Positions 1 to 11,647 of a DNA stretch of 64,000 nucleotides are shown in pieces. The notes under the pieces are model-generated. The model ran no database searches, was not told where the DNA came from, and was given only the letters and a program-made list of their open reading frames with translations. The DNA comes from Tetragonia tetragonoides (lineage: Eukaryota; Streptophyta; Magnoliopsida; Caryophyllales; Aizoaceae), in assembly GCA_038025085.1 (NCBI GenBank), contig CM076141.1, positions 20,276,001-20,340,000 on the forward strand, written 5' to 3'. The first letter of the stretch is position 1, and every line of letters begins with the position of its first letter. The position numbers and the translations under genes were made by a program.

Positions 1-295
1 GTCTTCTCAGTTTCAGAGAATCTGTCACTAGTGCAATTAAACATCATTACAACGACGTTAAACTGAATATGCTGCAAAACTTGTTGGGTAGTTCTGTGTC
101 TATCACCAAAAATATGATTGTTCCTCTCACACCACAGTTCATATACAGCTGCTATAAAGGAACATCTGTTTTTTTTTCTTACTCCATCCTTTTCCCCTAA
201 TATATGTTTCTTGATCCAGAAGATTTCTTGCTTTATATTCAAACCCCTCCTCTTATCTCCCGACCAGATAAAAACACTTTGCCGATCTATCTAGG
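1..295 (-). pseudogene. LINE ORF2 C-terminal fragment, runs off the left edge
   Basis: Read on the minus strand, about 295 down to 1 gives an open frame with AAVYELWCERNNHIFGD, then TTQQVLQHIQFNVVV. This is the helical tail after the zinc-binding (zf-RVT) region that ends ORF2 of plant L1-type LINEs. It aligns by eye with the tail of the LINE at 22821-23093 (TVYEVWKERNTRMFQGK). The domain is what I see and the family assignment is established knowledge. The rest of the element lies outside the window, so its integrity cannot be judged. Confidence 0.7.
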
Positions 296-520
296 AAACA
301 AGATATATTAGAATATATGGTTAAGATATTAGATGGTTAAGATATTATAGAGATTTAGAGATTTTATGTAATTAAGAAACTAGTATTATTAGGATACTAG
401 TAGGGCTTGGAGAGCAAGTCATTAGCATCTATAAATATGGGCCCCCCCTAGATCAGTAATACGAAGCAATATTTATGAGCCTATTATATCTAATTTAAAT
501 GCATAACAAAATCACGTACG
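296..520 (+). mobile_element. Possible fragment of a Ty1/copia-type LTR
   Basis: AT-rich sequence with TTAGAATATATGGTTAAGAT near the left, a TATA-like CTATAAATATGGGC at about 429-443, and a following GAAGCAATATTT stretch. This arrangement (TATA, short transcribed leader) resembles dicot copia LTRs. No paired LTR, primer-binding site or target duplication could be read, so this is a weak call. It may be a solo or truncated LTR. Confidence 0.25.
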
Positions 521-1050
521 ACCAAGATGTGATTGAGATAAAGAGGAGAAATTGTGGTATATAAAATTTGACAGAACATCTAGATTGCTCACACTATCCA
601 ACCTTTTAATTAGGGCGGGGTTTGAGACTCATTAATCTCATTTTCAAAATTGAGGGTGCGGTATTCGTCTATTTGATGTTATTACCCTTTGGGTCATCCC
701 CCTTTCCATGTAGTTGGTCTAATTAGAACCTGACTTGCTTACATTGTCTATTAAATAAAATAATAATCAATCAATCAATATCATATATCATATATCTTAT
801 TCATGTTGGCCACACATATATGTGGGGGTTGACACGTAGAATGCCATGTAAGCAACATATCCAAGTGCCACCAATAAATGTGCTTCATCATTATTCTTGA
901 CTTTATTACGTCATCAAGTATGATATTTATAATTATTAGCATATTATTATTTTATTTACAAAATAAAAATAACTTAGGTACTCCAAATATTCTAAATTTT
1001 ACACCATTACATCAAAATTTAAAAATACTTAAAAATGAGATGTATATGTC
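521..1050. other. AT-rich intergenic DNA, nothing recognised
   Basis: No coding frame with family resemblance, RNA gene or paired repeat was seen. The stretch is AT-rich and leads into the Helitron-like units that start at about 1055. Confidence 0.4.
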
Positions 1051-1054
1051 CTAT

Positions 1055-1866
1055 ATTTGAACAATTGGGTCCTTATTCGTATGGTGACGACACGTGGGAC
1101 GACACGTAGGTGACACATTTTCATGTGGAGTTGACATATAAATTGACATGCAAGCAAATCATCCAACATGTCATTGATTAACGTATCATGATTACTTGAT
1201 TTTATCATAATAAGTAAATATCACATTTATTATTATTAGCATATTGTTTCAAATTAGAAAATAATCTAAGTTTGACAACGCAACCTTGAAACTTAAAATT
1301 CTTATTTCATTGGATTGGATTTTAAATTTTTTTAAAATGGAGATGTATATATCCTATATTTGATCCACAAATTTTCGGTAAACGTTAAGTTTATTAGACA
1401 CGTAGCATGACCATATTTGTAATATATTAAATGAAAAATCTCACATGAATATTTGTATGATCGGTGTGTATATTGGTATGAATATGTCAAGTATGTCATT
1501 CCTAATTTTCTTCGCTCTTTTTGGACTCTTAATGTTCCTTTACAAGTCGTGTGGTCGTATTACCATGAGACATTTTGTTGAAAGATTGAATGTAATAAAT
1601 AATAGGTAGATTGATTGAATGTGAAATATTAAAAGTATAATTGTTTTATCTATTATAAAATATATATTATACTAATCGACTAACTAATAAACTCATGAAT
1701 TTATCCCCATATTTCATGAGATTTGGATAATATTATATGAAACTTATGAAACTCTTCTTAAAACAATGTGACTTAGAAATAATATTCATTCCACATGAAA
1801 TAATTTTAGTATTAAATTTTATATATTCTTAAAACTGTTTTAAGCGCCCTGGGGGATAAAAACTAG
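1055..1866 (+). mobile_element. Helitron-like non-autonomous unit 1
   Basis: The unit opens with AATTGGGTCCTTATTCGTAT and a block rich in GACACGTGGGACGACACGT. It ends at 1863-1866 with CTAG followed by T, after a GC-rich GCGCCCTGGGG stem remnant. The same head (TTGGGTCCTT..TCATGTGGTGACGACACG) and tail (stem, short spacer, CTAGT) recur at about 1888 and 2665, and the tail again at 14995. A hairpin about 10 nt before a CTRR end is the hallmark of Helitron 3' termini. The exact 5' TC terminus is inferred, and no transposase is encoded. Confidence 0.5.
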
Positions 1867-1887
1867 TATATATACATATAACTAGGT

Positions 1888-2647
1888 CCTTCTTCATGTG
1901 ATGCCGACACGTGAGACGCCGCATAGGCCACCCACATCGTGTGGGCATGACCCGTGAGCCGACACGTAAGCACAAACTTGCCACGTAGCATGATACATCA
2001 TCCATTATTAATGTCTTATTATTAGTTGACTTAATTACATTTTTATTAGCATATTTCTAAATTATAAAATAAAATACCTTTAGTTAGCGTAAGTCAAAAA
2101 GTTATAAATCTGACTCCGTTGTATTGGATTTGAAAAACGCTCAAAACGAGATATAAATGTATATGTCCTATAAAAGTTGGGTTCTTTCCGTGTAGTGATG
2201 ATACGTAGGACGTCACATAGAGGAAATGTTCATGCGAAGATGACACGTAGACGCCACATGTGCTAAACTTTGTCACATAATTTTAGTTGTATGGTATAAA
2301 ACAAGCATGTGCTATCAACTTTTAGTGCACATGTACCATTAATACAAAATGAATTTATTCACTATTTTCATTATTTGAATTACTTATTAAAATTAGTGTA
2401 CATATATACTGTTTTTATCATCTATCTATACTTAATCCAATCTCATTACAAATGAAGGTAGTATGAAAATATCATTTTCAAGAATTAGCATGTTGCATCC
2501 TACGGACAGAAATCTTTGCAAAAATAAAATAAATGTATATTACTAATAATATTAATAATTTCACATCAAATATTTTAAGCATTATATTATTAAATAATTT
2601 ATAAAACTATTTTACGAGTCTGTGCGAAGTACGGAGATAAAACCTAG
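1888..2647 (+). mobile_element. Helitron-like non-autonomous unit 2
   Basis: The head at about 1888 (GTCCTTCTTCATGTGATGCC, then GACACGTGAG) matches unit 1. The tail has the stem remnant GTCTGTGCGAAGTACGGAG and ends AACCTAG at 2647, followed by T. A related internal head-like block sits at about 2180-2230, so the unit may itself be composite. Units 1-3 lie head to tail, which is typical where Helitrons insert next to one another. The class is inferred from the 3' end structure only. Confidence 0.5.
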
Positions 2648-2664
2648 TATGTACATATAATTGG

Positions 2665-3558
2665 GTCCTTTGTCATGTGGTGACGACACGTGGGATGACA
2701 CATAAACGTCCACATTGGCGTGGTGATGACACCTAAGGCGCCATGTAAGCAGGCTATGCAAGTGTGTCACCCATAAATGCATCATCATTAATAAAGTTAA
2801 TTATTTCATCATAATATAATTATTAGCATATTGTTTAAATTATAAAGTAAAATAACTTTTGTTACGCAACTTGAAAATATTTTCTTCTTCATTGGATTTG
2901 ATCGAAGAATACTTCGAAATGAGATATATATGTTCTATATATGACCTTATAATATTCGGCATAAGTTTTTTTTATTATTTCTTTTTGGAGAAGTTTGATA
3001 AAATGTGAGAGAAAAAACGCGTCAAATAGCTATATTTGTATTTTGGTTTTTACCGTAGTTGTATTATGTTAATTGAGTATCACACATAGATAATCTACAC
3101 GCTGTACGTGAAACGTAGTCTACAATTTGTATTTCATTCAATTATCAAAAATTAAAATAAAATAAATATTATAACTTCATAAAAAATACGTACACGGTTC
3201 ATTGTTAATATAAACCAAAAGATATTCTAATAGTTTTATTTTATTTTTTTTTTAATATAATTTTCGTTTAACTAGGTTAAACATGCATTATCGAAATATA
3301 TTGACAAGGTGATTTTTGTGTGGGAGGATACAAGGGATTAACTAAATACCATAATGTCATTGGTCAAGTTGACATAAATTTTCCTTTTGTACAAATGCTA
3401 ATTATGGTGCCACTTAAGAATCTGTAATTCAAAGTGATGTTTTTTTTTCTCTATGTTACATGCTTATTAAAAACAAAAGTAAATAGACTACATGCAAGTG
3501 TTTATCTTTTATATTTTTGTAACAACCAAATGAAAGAATATAAAACTTTTGTCATAAT
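2665..3558 (+). mobile_element. Helitron-like unit 3, left part (split by gypsy LTR)
   Basis: This begins with TCCTTTGTCATGTGGTGACG like its neighbours and is interrupted at 3558 by the LTR starting TGTAACACCC. The missing right part resumes at 14525 after the second LTR and ends with a GAGCCGTGCGAAG stem and GCTAG at 14995. The five bases before the LTR (ATAAT, 3554-3558) are the target duplication. A second diverged copy of 2904-3558 lies at 11648-12331. Confidence 0.5.
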
Positions 3559-6170
3559 TGTAACACCCCGAATTCGCAACGATTTCCAGGGAACTATCGA
3601 CGTCGCTGTACACGACTCGACACCGCTGAACCGTCACGAACCCAAGGGAATACTACTGCAACATTTATCGCTAAGGAGTAAATGCTAAGCAGAGAGGAAA
3701 ACTAGGTATCAAAGGGAGCATCTAAACAAATTAAATATAAATATCAGAGTTGTCTATCCAGCGGCCTTACATCCATTATAGTTTTATTACAACTTTGCAT
3801 TCAAGGGCACAAACCAAAATCCCAAAAAACCAAGGTAACCAATAAAATCCATAGTTCTACACAAACAGTCCACATTCAACCTTCTAGCAAACCGTCCTCA
3901 CTCAGCTACACCTGCACTTTGGTTTCCGTGACGGAAACAAGGTACAGAAGAAAAAGAGAAGAAACAAAAGAAAACAAAAATCAGATAAACTGAATAAACA
4001 TCGTCCATACCCAGTAAAAACACTTTTGCAAACCTTACCTGGGTTTTAGAAGAATCAATGAAATTCATTTGCATGCACAAGTAGTCATACAATCAAGCAC
4101 ACGCATACTCGATATTCAATTACATGCAATCCTTGCTTTAGTGATCATTCGAACACAAATAGATAAACCATCTTGATTAGAGAGATAAGAGAGCGAATAG
4201 AACAGTGATTACCCATACTGTTCATAGATAGATATAGACATGCCATGGATTTACGCAAGTGTATACTCACACTACCTCTAACATAATAATCGATATGTAG
4301 AGAATTAAACAATGGGGAATGATCCGTCCCGAACACACTACGAGGTGTTCATAAAAGTAACTTGGGAATCACGCATCCCTAGACTATATCAATTAGATAA
4401 GCCTCGATAGCTCGGCTACTCCTAGGGATCCATTAAGAGTCTTATTCTCATTTAATTCAATTCACATACTTGCATTGATTGACCTAGTGGTACAACGAGA
4501 CCACGACATACTACTTCATTTCATACTCATGATAATGAATAATAATAACGACGATAACGACATAAGGGCATATTAACAATAGTCATGCTCATATATGTTT
4601 AACCGAATTTCGGCAGCACTTCGGCAGTAAATCATGATATCCAAAAATTACACTTTCACAAATAAACCATCCAATATAATAGTAGGTGCTCATTAGTACT
4701 CAATAATATCCCATTCCAAATAGCACATATTACTATATCATAATAATATTTGAAATTCAACATCGCCATAATTAAACATTAATTAGCATATGAACTAATT
4801 AATTAACGAAACATTATAAAATTATCATACTCAATATCAATCATATTTACAGTGAAGAATATATTTCAAATTCTCATAATTAACGACTTTATAATTTAAT
4901 CATGCTTCGCATATTAAATTCACAATAAAAATCATTTAGCACATAACACATCAAAATAGTTTTGATGGGGCTTTGAAAAGAGGTAGGCACAATCGCTTAC
5001 CTAACAAACTCTCACTAAGCAGTAGGTAACTTGGCTAATCACAACCCGATCACGCTTGTCCGTTTGGTCCTAATTAAAAACAATTACCGAGACATAATTA
5101 ATAAATACAAAAATCCAAACGGTATTGAAACTGTAAACTAGTATTTTTATTAAATTCCTTGATTTATTCTAACCAATCTATGCTTTTGAAAATCCAGATT
5201 CGGACTCCGAACGAGTACATAAAAATAAAAATAATTATTGAAAAATACTGAAAATACGAAATTAATTAAAACGAAAATATTAAACGAAACCCTAATCGAT
5301 TTTTCGAGTCTAGGCCGTGATACACCAAGCATGGGGACCCACGACCTAGCCCATCACCAAGACCACCACCCACCGACCACCATGGTCGGCGGTGCCTCGC
5401 CGGAGCACCGGCGACGGAGGAGAGAGAGAGTGAGAGAGATCGCGAGAGAGAGAGAGTTCGCGAGGGGGAGAGAGAGCGACTGAGAGGGGGAGGAGCGACG
5501 GGCAAGGTCCCGTCGCGTCGGCCACTCGCCGGCGACCACCCAGGCGCGGCCTGGTGGCGCGACAGTCGCGCCTCGACGAAAACAGGGGAGGGGAAAAACA
5601 GAGTACTGGGAGAGAGAAAGGAAAAGAGAGAGAAAGAAAGAGAGGGGGAAGGGCAGCTCACCGGCGGGAGGAAGAGGAGGCGGTGCTGGCCTGGTGGCCG
5701 GCGACAGCAGGGGGAGAGAGAGAGAGAGAGAGAGGTGTGCGGTGGAGAGAGAGAATAGCGTGAGAAAGAGAGAGAAGAGAATTGGGGCTTTTGGCTCAGT
5801 TTTGTAAACTGATCAACTGACCCATCTCTTAGCTTATATAGGTGCTTAGTCAAGGAAAGTCTAACCCTACTAGAATTAGGATTATTTTCTGATTTAATTG
5901 CAAATTAAAATTAATTAAAACTAATTAAATACTAATTAAAACCAATTAAAACAATATGAATAAGCCTTATTCATATACAAAACCATTTTAACTAAATCCC
6001 TCAATTTGATAATTATAAATCCCGAAATTTCCATAATAATAATTAATATTATTATGGCTTAATTTGAGTAAATCGAATCGTTAAATAAATATACAATTTA
6101 AATCTCCGAAACTATTTATAAATGAATTATAAATCGATATTATAATTATAGAAAATATTGGGGTATCACA
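3559..6170 (-). repeat. Gypsy LTR, left copy (3' LTR of the minus-strand element)
   Basis: It runs from TGTAACACCCCGAATTCG to GGGGTATCACA (TG..CA ends), 2612 bp. The minus-strand polypurine tract AAGGAGGGTAGAA lies directly inside it (6171-6190), which fixes this as the 3' LTR of a minus-strand element. It contains a GA-rich block (about 5410-5770) that creates long spurious reading frames. Compared with the right copy it keeps about 460 bp (about 4957-5417) that the other lacks. By eye there are about 11 differences in the first 215 bases, near 5 percent. Confidence 0.9.
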
Positions 6171-6400
6171 TTCTACCCTCCTTAAAAGAACATGAAGTAA
6201 TCACTTCCCAATGACGAAACGAGTTTACCCATACAAAGGTGTAAAACGATTTTAGGACAACGACAAAGCAATGCATGTACTACGGTTGTGATCTAGGTCG
6301 ATTAGCAGTGCAGCATGCAATGCTAGAACATGCAACTCGTGAAAAGCGGTAAACAAACACGAAATTACTAGGTGTGATATTCTACCCTCCTTAAAAAGTG
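6171..6400 (-). other. Polypurine tract, present twice
   Basis: Directly inside the left LTR the minus strand reads AAGGAGGGTAGAA, the expected plus-strand priming site. A near copy with the same flank (plus strand TGATATTCTACCCTCCTTAAA) lies at 6374-6395, about 205 bp further in. The first sits at the proper LTR junction. The second is a duplicate of unknown use. Confidence 0.6.
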
Positions 6401-6459
6401 TTTCTTCCTGAAACTCAAATGGAATTAGTACCTTCGATAAAGAGTTCTGAGTACTTCTC

Positions 6460-7695
6460 TCACATCATGGATTCAGCTTCCCATGTTGCCTCTTCTTGAC
6501 CATGACGGGACCAAATAACTTTCACAATCGGAATAGTCTTTGTACGAGTCGAGCGCTCTTGGCGGTCGGTGATCTCGATCGTACGTTCTTCATACGTCAA
6601 ACTCTCGTCAAGTTCGATCGTTTCAGTTAGAACGACATGAGTTGGATCATGTACGTATCGCTTCAGTTGAGAGACGTGAAAGACATTGTGGACTTTCTCA
6701 AGTTCCACAAGTAGAGCTAGACGATAAGCAACTTCACCAATCCTTTCTAGGATCTCGTAAGGTCCAATGTAACGAGGAATTAACTTCCCCTTACGACCAA
6801 AACGCATAACACCCTTGGTAGGAGATACTCGCAAAAGTACCGTGCTTCCCACCTCAAATTCTTTAGGTCTACGACCTCTATCTGCATATGATTTTTGGCG
6901 ATCTTGTGCACTTTGCATCTTCGTCTGAATCACCTTCACAATGTCGACAGTCTGCTGGATCATATCAGGACCCAAAACTGCAGTCTGGCTAATGTCGTTC
7001 CAACATACAGGCAATCTACACTTCCTACCATACAAGGCTTCATATGGCGCTCGATCAATGCTTGAATGATAACTATTGTTGTAAGAAAATTCGATCAACA
7101 GAATGTGTTAATCCCACGAACCTTGGTATTCGAGGGCACACGCTCGAAGCTTATCCTCTAGAGTCTGGATTGTCCTTTCCGTCTGGCCATCTGTTGTAGG
7201 ATGAAAAGCGGTACTAAACTTCAATTTGCTTCCGAAAGTTTCTTGTAATTTCTGCCAAAAGTTAGAGAGAAATCTCGAGTCTCTATCAGAAACAATGTCT
7301 TCAGGTATACCATGAAGTCTTATGACCTCCTTGACGTACGCGTCGGCCAGTTTCTCCATTTCCCACGTGGTGTGTATAGGGATGAATCGTGGGACCTTCG
7401 TCAAGCGATCTACAACCACCTAAATGGCGTTCTTCTTCTTTTGTGTCAAAGGTAAACCCATGAAAAAATCCATAGAAATCGAATTCCATTTCCAAGTCGG
7501 AACTTCCAGTGATTGTACCATTCCACCCTGTCTCTTGTGCTCGATCTTGACTTTCTGACATGTCAAACACTTCTCTACGAACTCAGCGACATCTTGTTTC
7601 ATACCTTTCCACCAGAACAATTGGCGAAGATCTTTGTAAATCTTATCTCCACCAGGATGTACAGAATACGGTGTATTATGAGCTTCACCCAGAAT
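6460..7695 (-). pseudogene. Gypsy integrase and chromodomain-like tail, broken by stops
   Basis: Same frame as the RT. Stops at 7420 and 7108 divide it. The zinc finger (H..H, then CLTCQ), the catalytic aspartates (SISMDFF, DIVSDRDSRF) and the glutamate (GQTERTIQTLED) are present. The tail has the GPYEILERIG and VSQLKRYV blocks and ends with a chromodomain-like IPIVKVIW and EEATWEAE segment. The TGA at 6460 removes only the last 15 or so residues, and the frame then continues to 6415. Confidence 0.85.
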
Positions 7696-9162
7696 CTAAC
7701 TTTTGATATCTGGGTCATTGGGTATGCAAACACGTTCTCGAAATCTCAAAATTCCATCTTGGCCTAAAGTGAAGTCCTCGAACCTACCCTCGTCTTTGTG
7801 GTTTAGAATCCACTGAGGATCCTCATCACCACTTTGTTTATATTTGATCTCTTCAAGCAGTGTTGGTCGAACAGTCATATGTGCTAATGTACATTGAACG
7901 TCACCTTGAAACACAATCTCCACCTCGAGACTTTGCAAGTCACGTATGATCTCCTTAGGAAGCACTAAAGTAGTGTTTAACAAATGTCGAGTCTTCCTAC
8001 TCAAAGCATCAGTGACTACGTTCGCTTTACCCTCATGGTACTGGATATCAATGTCATACTCCGTCAGAAGTTCTAGCCATCTCCTTTGGCGCATGTTCAA
8101 CTCTTTCTGTGTAAAGATATACTTGAGACTCTTGTGATCAGTAAACATCTTGATTGCGGAATCATACAGGTAGTGTCGCCAAATCTTCAATGCAAATACG
8201 ACATCAGCAAGTTCTAGATCGTGCGTAAGATAGTTTTGTTCATGCTTCTTCAGCTGTCGTGAGGCATAAGCCCCGACCTTTCCGTGTTGCATCAAAACAC
8301 ACCCTAAGCCATGCTTAGACGCGTCACTGTAGACCTCATATCCTTCAGTTCCGGACGGCAATGTCAAAATAGGTGCACTTGTAAGACGTTTCTTCAGCTC
8401 TTGGAAAGCAGTCTCACACTTGTCGGACCATACAAACTTTGTCGTTTTCTTCATCAAACTCGTGATTGGCTGCGCAATCTTTGAGAAACCTTCCACAAAT
8501 CGTCTATAATATCCAGCAAGTCTAAGAAAACTTCGAACTTCGGTCACGGTCGTTGGTCTTGGCCAATCTGTAATAGCTCGAATGTTCTCTGCATCTACGA
8601 CCACTCCATCCTTAGACACCACGTGTCCGAAGAAAGATACCGTGTCTAACCAAAACTCACACTTAGACAACTTGGCATAAAGCTGATGTCTTCGCAGAAT
8701 CTCCAAAACAATACGTAGATGTTGCTCATGCTCCTCGGCGTTCTTCGAGTAAACTAGAATATCATCGATAAAGACTACAACAAACTGGTCTAGGTAAGGC
8801 TGGAACGTACGGTTCATCAAGTCCATAAACTTTGCAGGCGCATTTGTCAACCCAAAAGACATCATAGTGAACTCGTAGTGCCCATACCTTGTCCTAAACG
8901 CTGTCTTCGCAATATCAGGCTCAGAGATCCTCAACTGATGGTATCCTGATCGCAGGTCTATCTTTGAGAAAATTGACGCACCACGCAGTTGGTCAAACAG
9001 ATCTTCAATTCGGGGAAGTGGGTATCTATTCTTGATTGTAATCTTGTTTAACTCGCGGTAGTCGATGCACAGTCTCATACTACCATCCTTCTTCCATACA
9101 AACAAAACAGGAGCATCCAAAGGCGATACACTTGGACGTATGTATCCCTTTTGTAACAAATC
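7696..9162 (-). pseudogene. Gypsy reverse transcriptase and RNase H portion
   Basis: An open segment of about 488 codons between TAG at 9163 and TAG at 7696. RT blocks are clear: [31 protein letters not shown] and catalytic FIDDILVYS. RNase H follows with [14 protein letters not shown] and [12 protein letters not shown], then the start of the integrase zinc region. There is no ATG at the segment start, so it is the middle of the polyprotein and not a separate gene. All catalytic motifs look intact, which suggests a fairly recent death. Confidence 0.88.
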
Positions 9163-9597
9163 CTAAAGTTGTGTTTTCAGTTCCTTCATCTCAGCAGGTG
9201 CCATGCGATACGGTGCTTTTGAGATTGGTGTAGAACCTGGAGAAAGCTCGATCATAAAATCGATAATGCGTTGTGGAGGCATTCCGGGAATCTCTTCGGG
9301 AAACACGTCAGCATACTCGGAAACTACAGGAATAGGTTGAGAAGCTTCCGTCTCGCGGCTCGTGTTCACCACATGACAAAGGTAAATGGCTTCACCCTTA
9401 GTCACGCACTCTTTAACCTTCATAGTAGCCATCACCTTCAGCTTAGGCTTGACCACTACTCCTCGGTAAGTGATCCTCTTACCTTTAGGTCCTCGCAAAG
9501 AAACGTGTTGTTCAAAGCACTCTAACTTAGCCCTATACTTGGCTAACCAATCCATTCCCAATATCACATCAAAGTTCTTCAAATCCATCTGAATCAA

Positions 9598-11013
9598 TTA
9601 CGCGGGTAAATCGGAACCAGCTATCCTAATCGGACACTTTTCATACAACGCTTTACACTTAGCGATCGATCCATCTGGTATCCTCATATTTGCACTATAC
9701 ACGAGACTAGGTTCTAATCCTATCTTAGATGCAAAGAACTTAGAAAGTACAGAATACGTCGCACCACTATCAAACAAAACAAAAGCGGGAAAAGAATGAA
9801 CAAGAAAAGTACCAGCGATCACGTTCGGGTTTGCTTCTACTTCATTGCGATTCATCACAAAGATTCTACCATTAACCCCTCTATTGTTGTTGTTGTTGTT
9901 CGGCGCGGGATTAGCAGTAGCAGGAGCTTGAACTTGGTTGTTCACAGCAGGAGCAGCATTGTTGCGGTTGTTGTTGTTGTTGTAACCCCCGTTTCCACGG
10001 TAGTTACCACTATTACCACGATAGCCATTGTTAATCCCACCACGATTGTAGTTGTTATCGCGGTTCTGCCCATTACCATTCCTACCTTGGCTCCAACATT
10101 CAGAAGCTTTGTGACCCGGTTTGTTGCACTCATAGCATTGCAACACGTCACCTTGATAGTTCTTACCGGCATGCGTCTTGTTACAGCGAGTACAAAGCAT
10201 ATTCCTTCTGGCCATTATCGTAGCTCGATGACTATTCGAGTCCCGATTTCTATTCGCATTGTGGTTCTGACCACCTTGGTAGCTGTTGTTGCCATTCGGT
10301 CTTGGCCTCTTGTCGCCGTTATTCGATTGCGATGGATTGCCTTCGTCGCGCTTGTTCTTTCCCAAATGCGTGTCACGACGTTCAAAAATCCTCTCCTGAT
10401 TCAGGGCCTTGTCATAGGATTCCTGAAAAGTGATAGATTGTCCAGTGACAAGACGTTGAATATCCCATTTCAGTCCGTTCTCGAACCTTTCGATTCGCTG
10501 AGCTTCCGTTGTCAGCAGATTAGGAGCAAAAATAGCAAGCTCGTTGAACTTGGCAGCATACTTGGCCACAGACAGCTTGTCTTGGCTTAACCCTTCAAAC
10601 TCACGCTGCTTCAGGCGTCGTAGAGCACTAGGATAAAATCTAGCACGAATGGCTACCTTAAAACGATCCCAATTAAAGTTCGGCGTTGCAAGTAAATCAG
10701 TTCTCACATCATTCCACCACTTGTTAGCTTCGCCCTTCAGATAGTACGTCGCAGAGCTAACTTTCATGTTATTAGGCCGATTTGTAGCCAGAAACAACTT
10801 CTCGAACTCGATGATCCAAGTCTCCAGCTTTGTTGGATCGGCACCACCTTCGAACGTAGGAGGTTTAAGAGCGTCAAAATCTCGGAAACTACGCGCTGCA
10901 GAGGCTTGTGCGGTTTCCATCTCTTCTTGGCGTGCCATTTGTCGTGCCATGATCTCGACCACATCGGTCAGACCATCCTCGAGTCTAGCGATTCTATCGG
11001 CGTTGGTTGACAT
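9598..11013 (-). pseudogene. Gypsy gag and protease portion
   Basis: This is the first open segment of the polyprotein, about 471 aa. It has a retrotransposon gag domain (FEGGADPTKLETWIIEFEK to about residue 210), an Asn/Gly-rich linker, a CCHC zinc knuckle of CX2CX4HX4C spacing, an Asn-rich tract, and an aspartic protease with DSGA. A TAA at 9598-9600 cuts it from the RT part inside the protease-RT linker. Gag would form the cytoplasmic particle and the knuckle binds RNA (family knowledge). The AAC/AAT repeats are what produce a long antisense frame on the plus strand. Confidence 0.85.
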
Positions 11014-11073
11014 TTTCGCGAATATGAGAATATAAAAGTAATGGTATGAACACCATTCACACAATTTGCACAT

Positions 11074-11647
11074 CTCGACCCATTAAGGTCTAATTGAGAG
11101 AAGTAGGTTGTAATTGAAACCTTTCTTTTGACATTTAGCATATAGCATAAAAGTTTTGATGATCGACCTTACAGCGTAGGTCTAAGCAACATACTTGCTT
11201 TATTGTTCTCAGTTCTCAAGCGAAATAGTTCGATAGGCATACAATACACTTTAGACATGTGGGTTTCATATGTATAGACAAAGATGTTCATAATGCACAT
11301 AAAGAGGCTCCATACTATTTTAGTAGGGCAATAGATAATCACACTTAATCATATTGATATGCTTTAACACTTGGCTCACAAGAGAGTTGATAATGCTCAA
11401 CAAAAATTTTGCCATAATTTCGACATGGATTTCCCATCATGTCACGATGATAAGAGATAGCAATCATGCTTTTGGTCAATCATGCAAATATGTGACACAC
11501 AATGATATAAACGAATCATAATGACTTTCATATAATCAAATGAAATACTTTTGCAATAGGATAGATTGCAAAATAGATAAGAGTCAAAAATAATTGTTGC
11601 TTAGGCAACTACCCACTATCATCAAACTTGACCACGCAGGGCCATCA
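11074..11647 (-). other. Gypsy untranslated leader, truncated
   Basis: Non-coding sequence upstream of gag on the minus strand. A complete element would end here in a primer-binding site next to a 5' LTR. Instead it stops at 11647 and is joined to a copy of the Helitron-like host flank. No other gene is seen. Confidence 0.6.

Larger units (their letters stand above)
6415..11013 (-). pseudogene. Gypsy gag-pol polyprotein, one frame with six nonsense codons
   Basis: One uninterrupted frame except for stops at 9598 (TAA), 9163 (TAG), 7696 (TAG), 7420 (TAG), 7108 (TAA) and 6460 (TGA). The natural end is a TGA at 6415-6417, and no frameshift is needed. The start is taken at 11013 (MSTNADRIARLE), because the 20 upstream residues look untranslated. 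Domains: gag with WWND-type capsid core, CCHC knuckle CYECNKPGHKASEC, protease LFDSGATYS, RT with FIDDILVYS, RNase [11 protein letters not shown], integrase with a His/Cys finger (CLTCQ) and the D-D-E residues in SMDFF, VSDRDSRF and TDGQTERT, then a chromodomain-like tail. Some stops fit C-to-T decay by family comparison. It is dead as a protein source unless read through. Confidence 0.9.

Noticed and set aside
1070..2700. Spaced repeats with GACACGTGG considered as a CRISPR-like array
   Set aside because: Spacing is irregular, repeats are degenerate, and the setting is a plant nuclear genome with Helitron-like ends.
3898..4092. 64-codon minus-strand frame repeated at 12673-12867
   Set aside because: It is repeated only because it lies in both LTRs. 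No family resemblance.
5266..5853. Long Ser/Leu/Pro-rich open frame in the left LTR (and its match at 13655-14207)
   Set aside because: It comes from a GA/CT-rich low-complexity block in the LTR. It has no domain and the frame is not kept between the two LTRs.
9796..10590. 264-codon plus-strand frame
   Set aside because: It is antisense to gag and its Val/Ile-rich text is caused by the AAC/AAT repeats of the gag linker.
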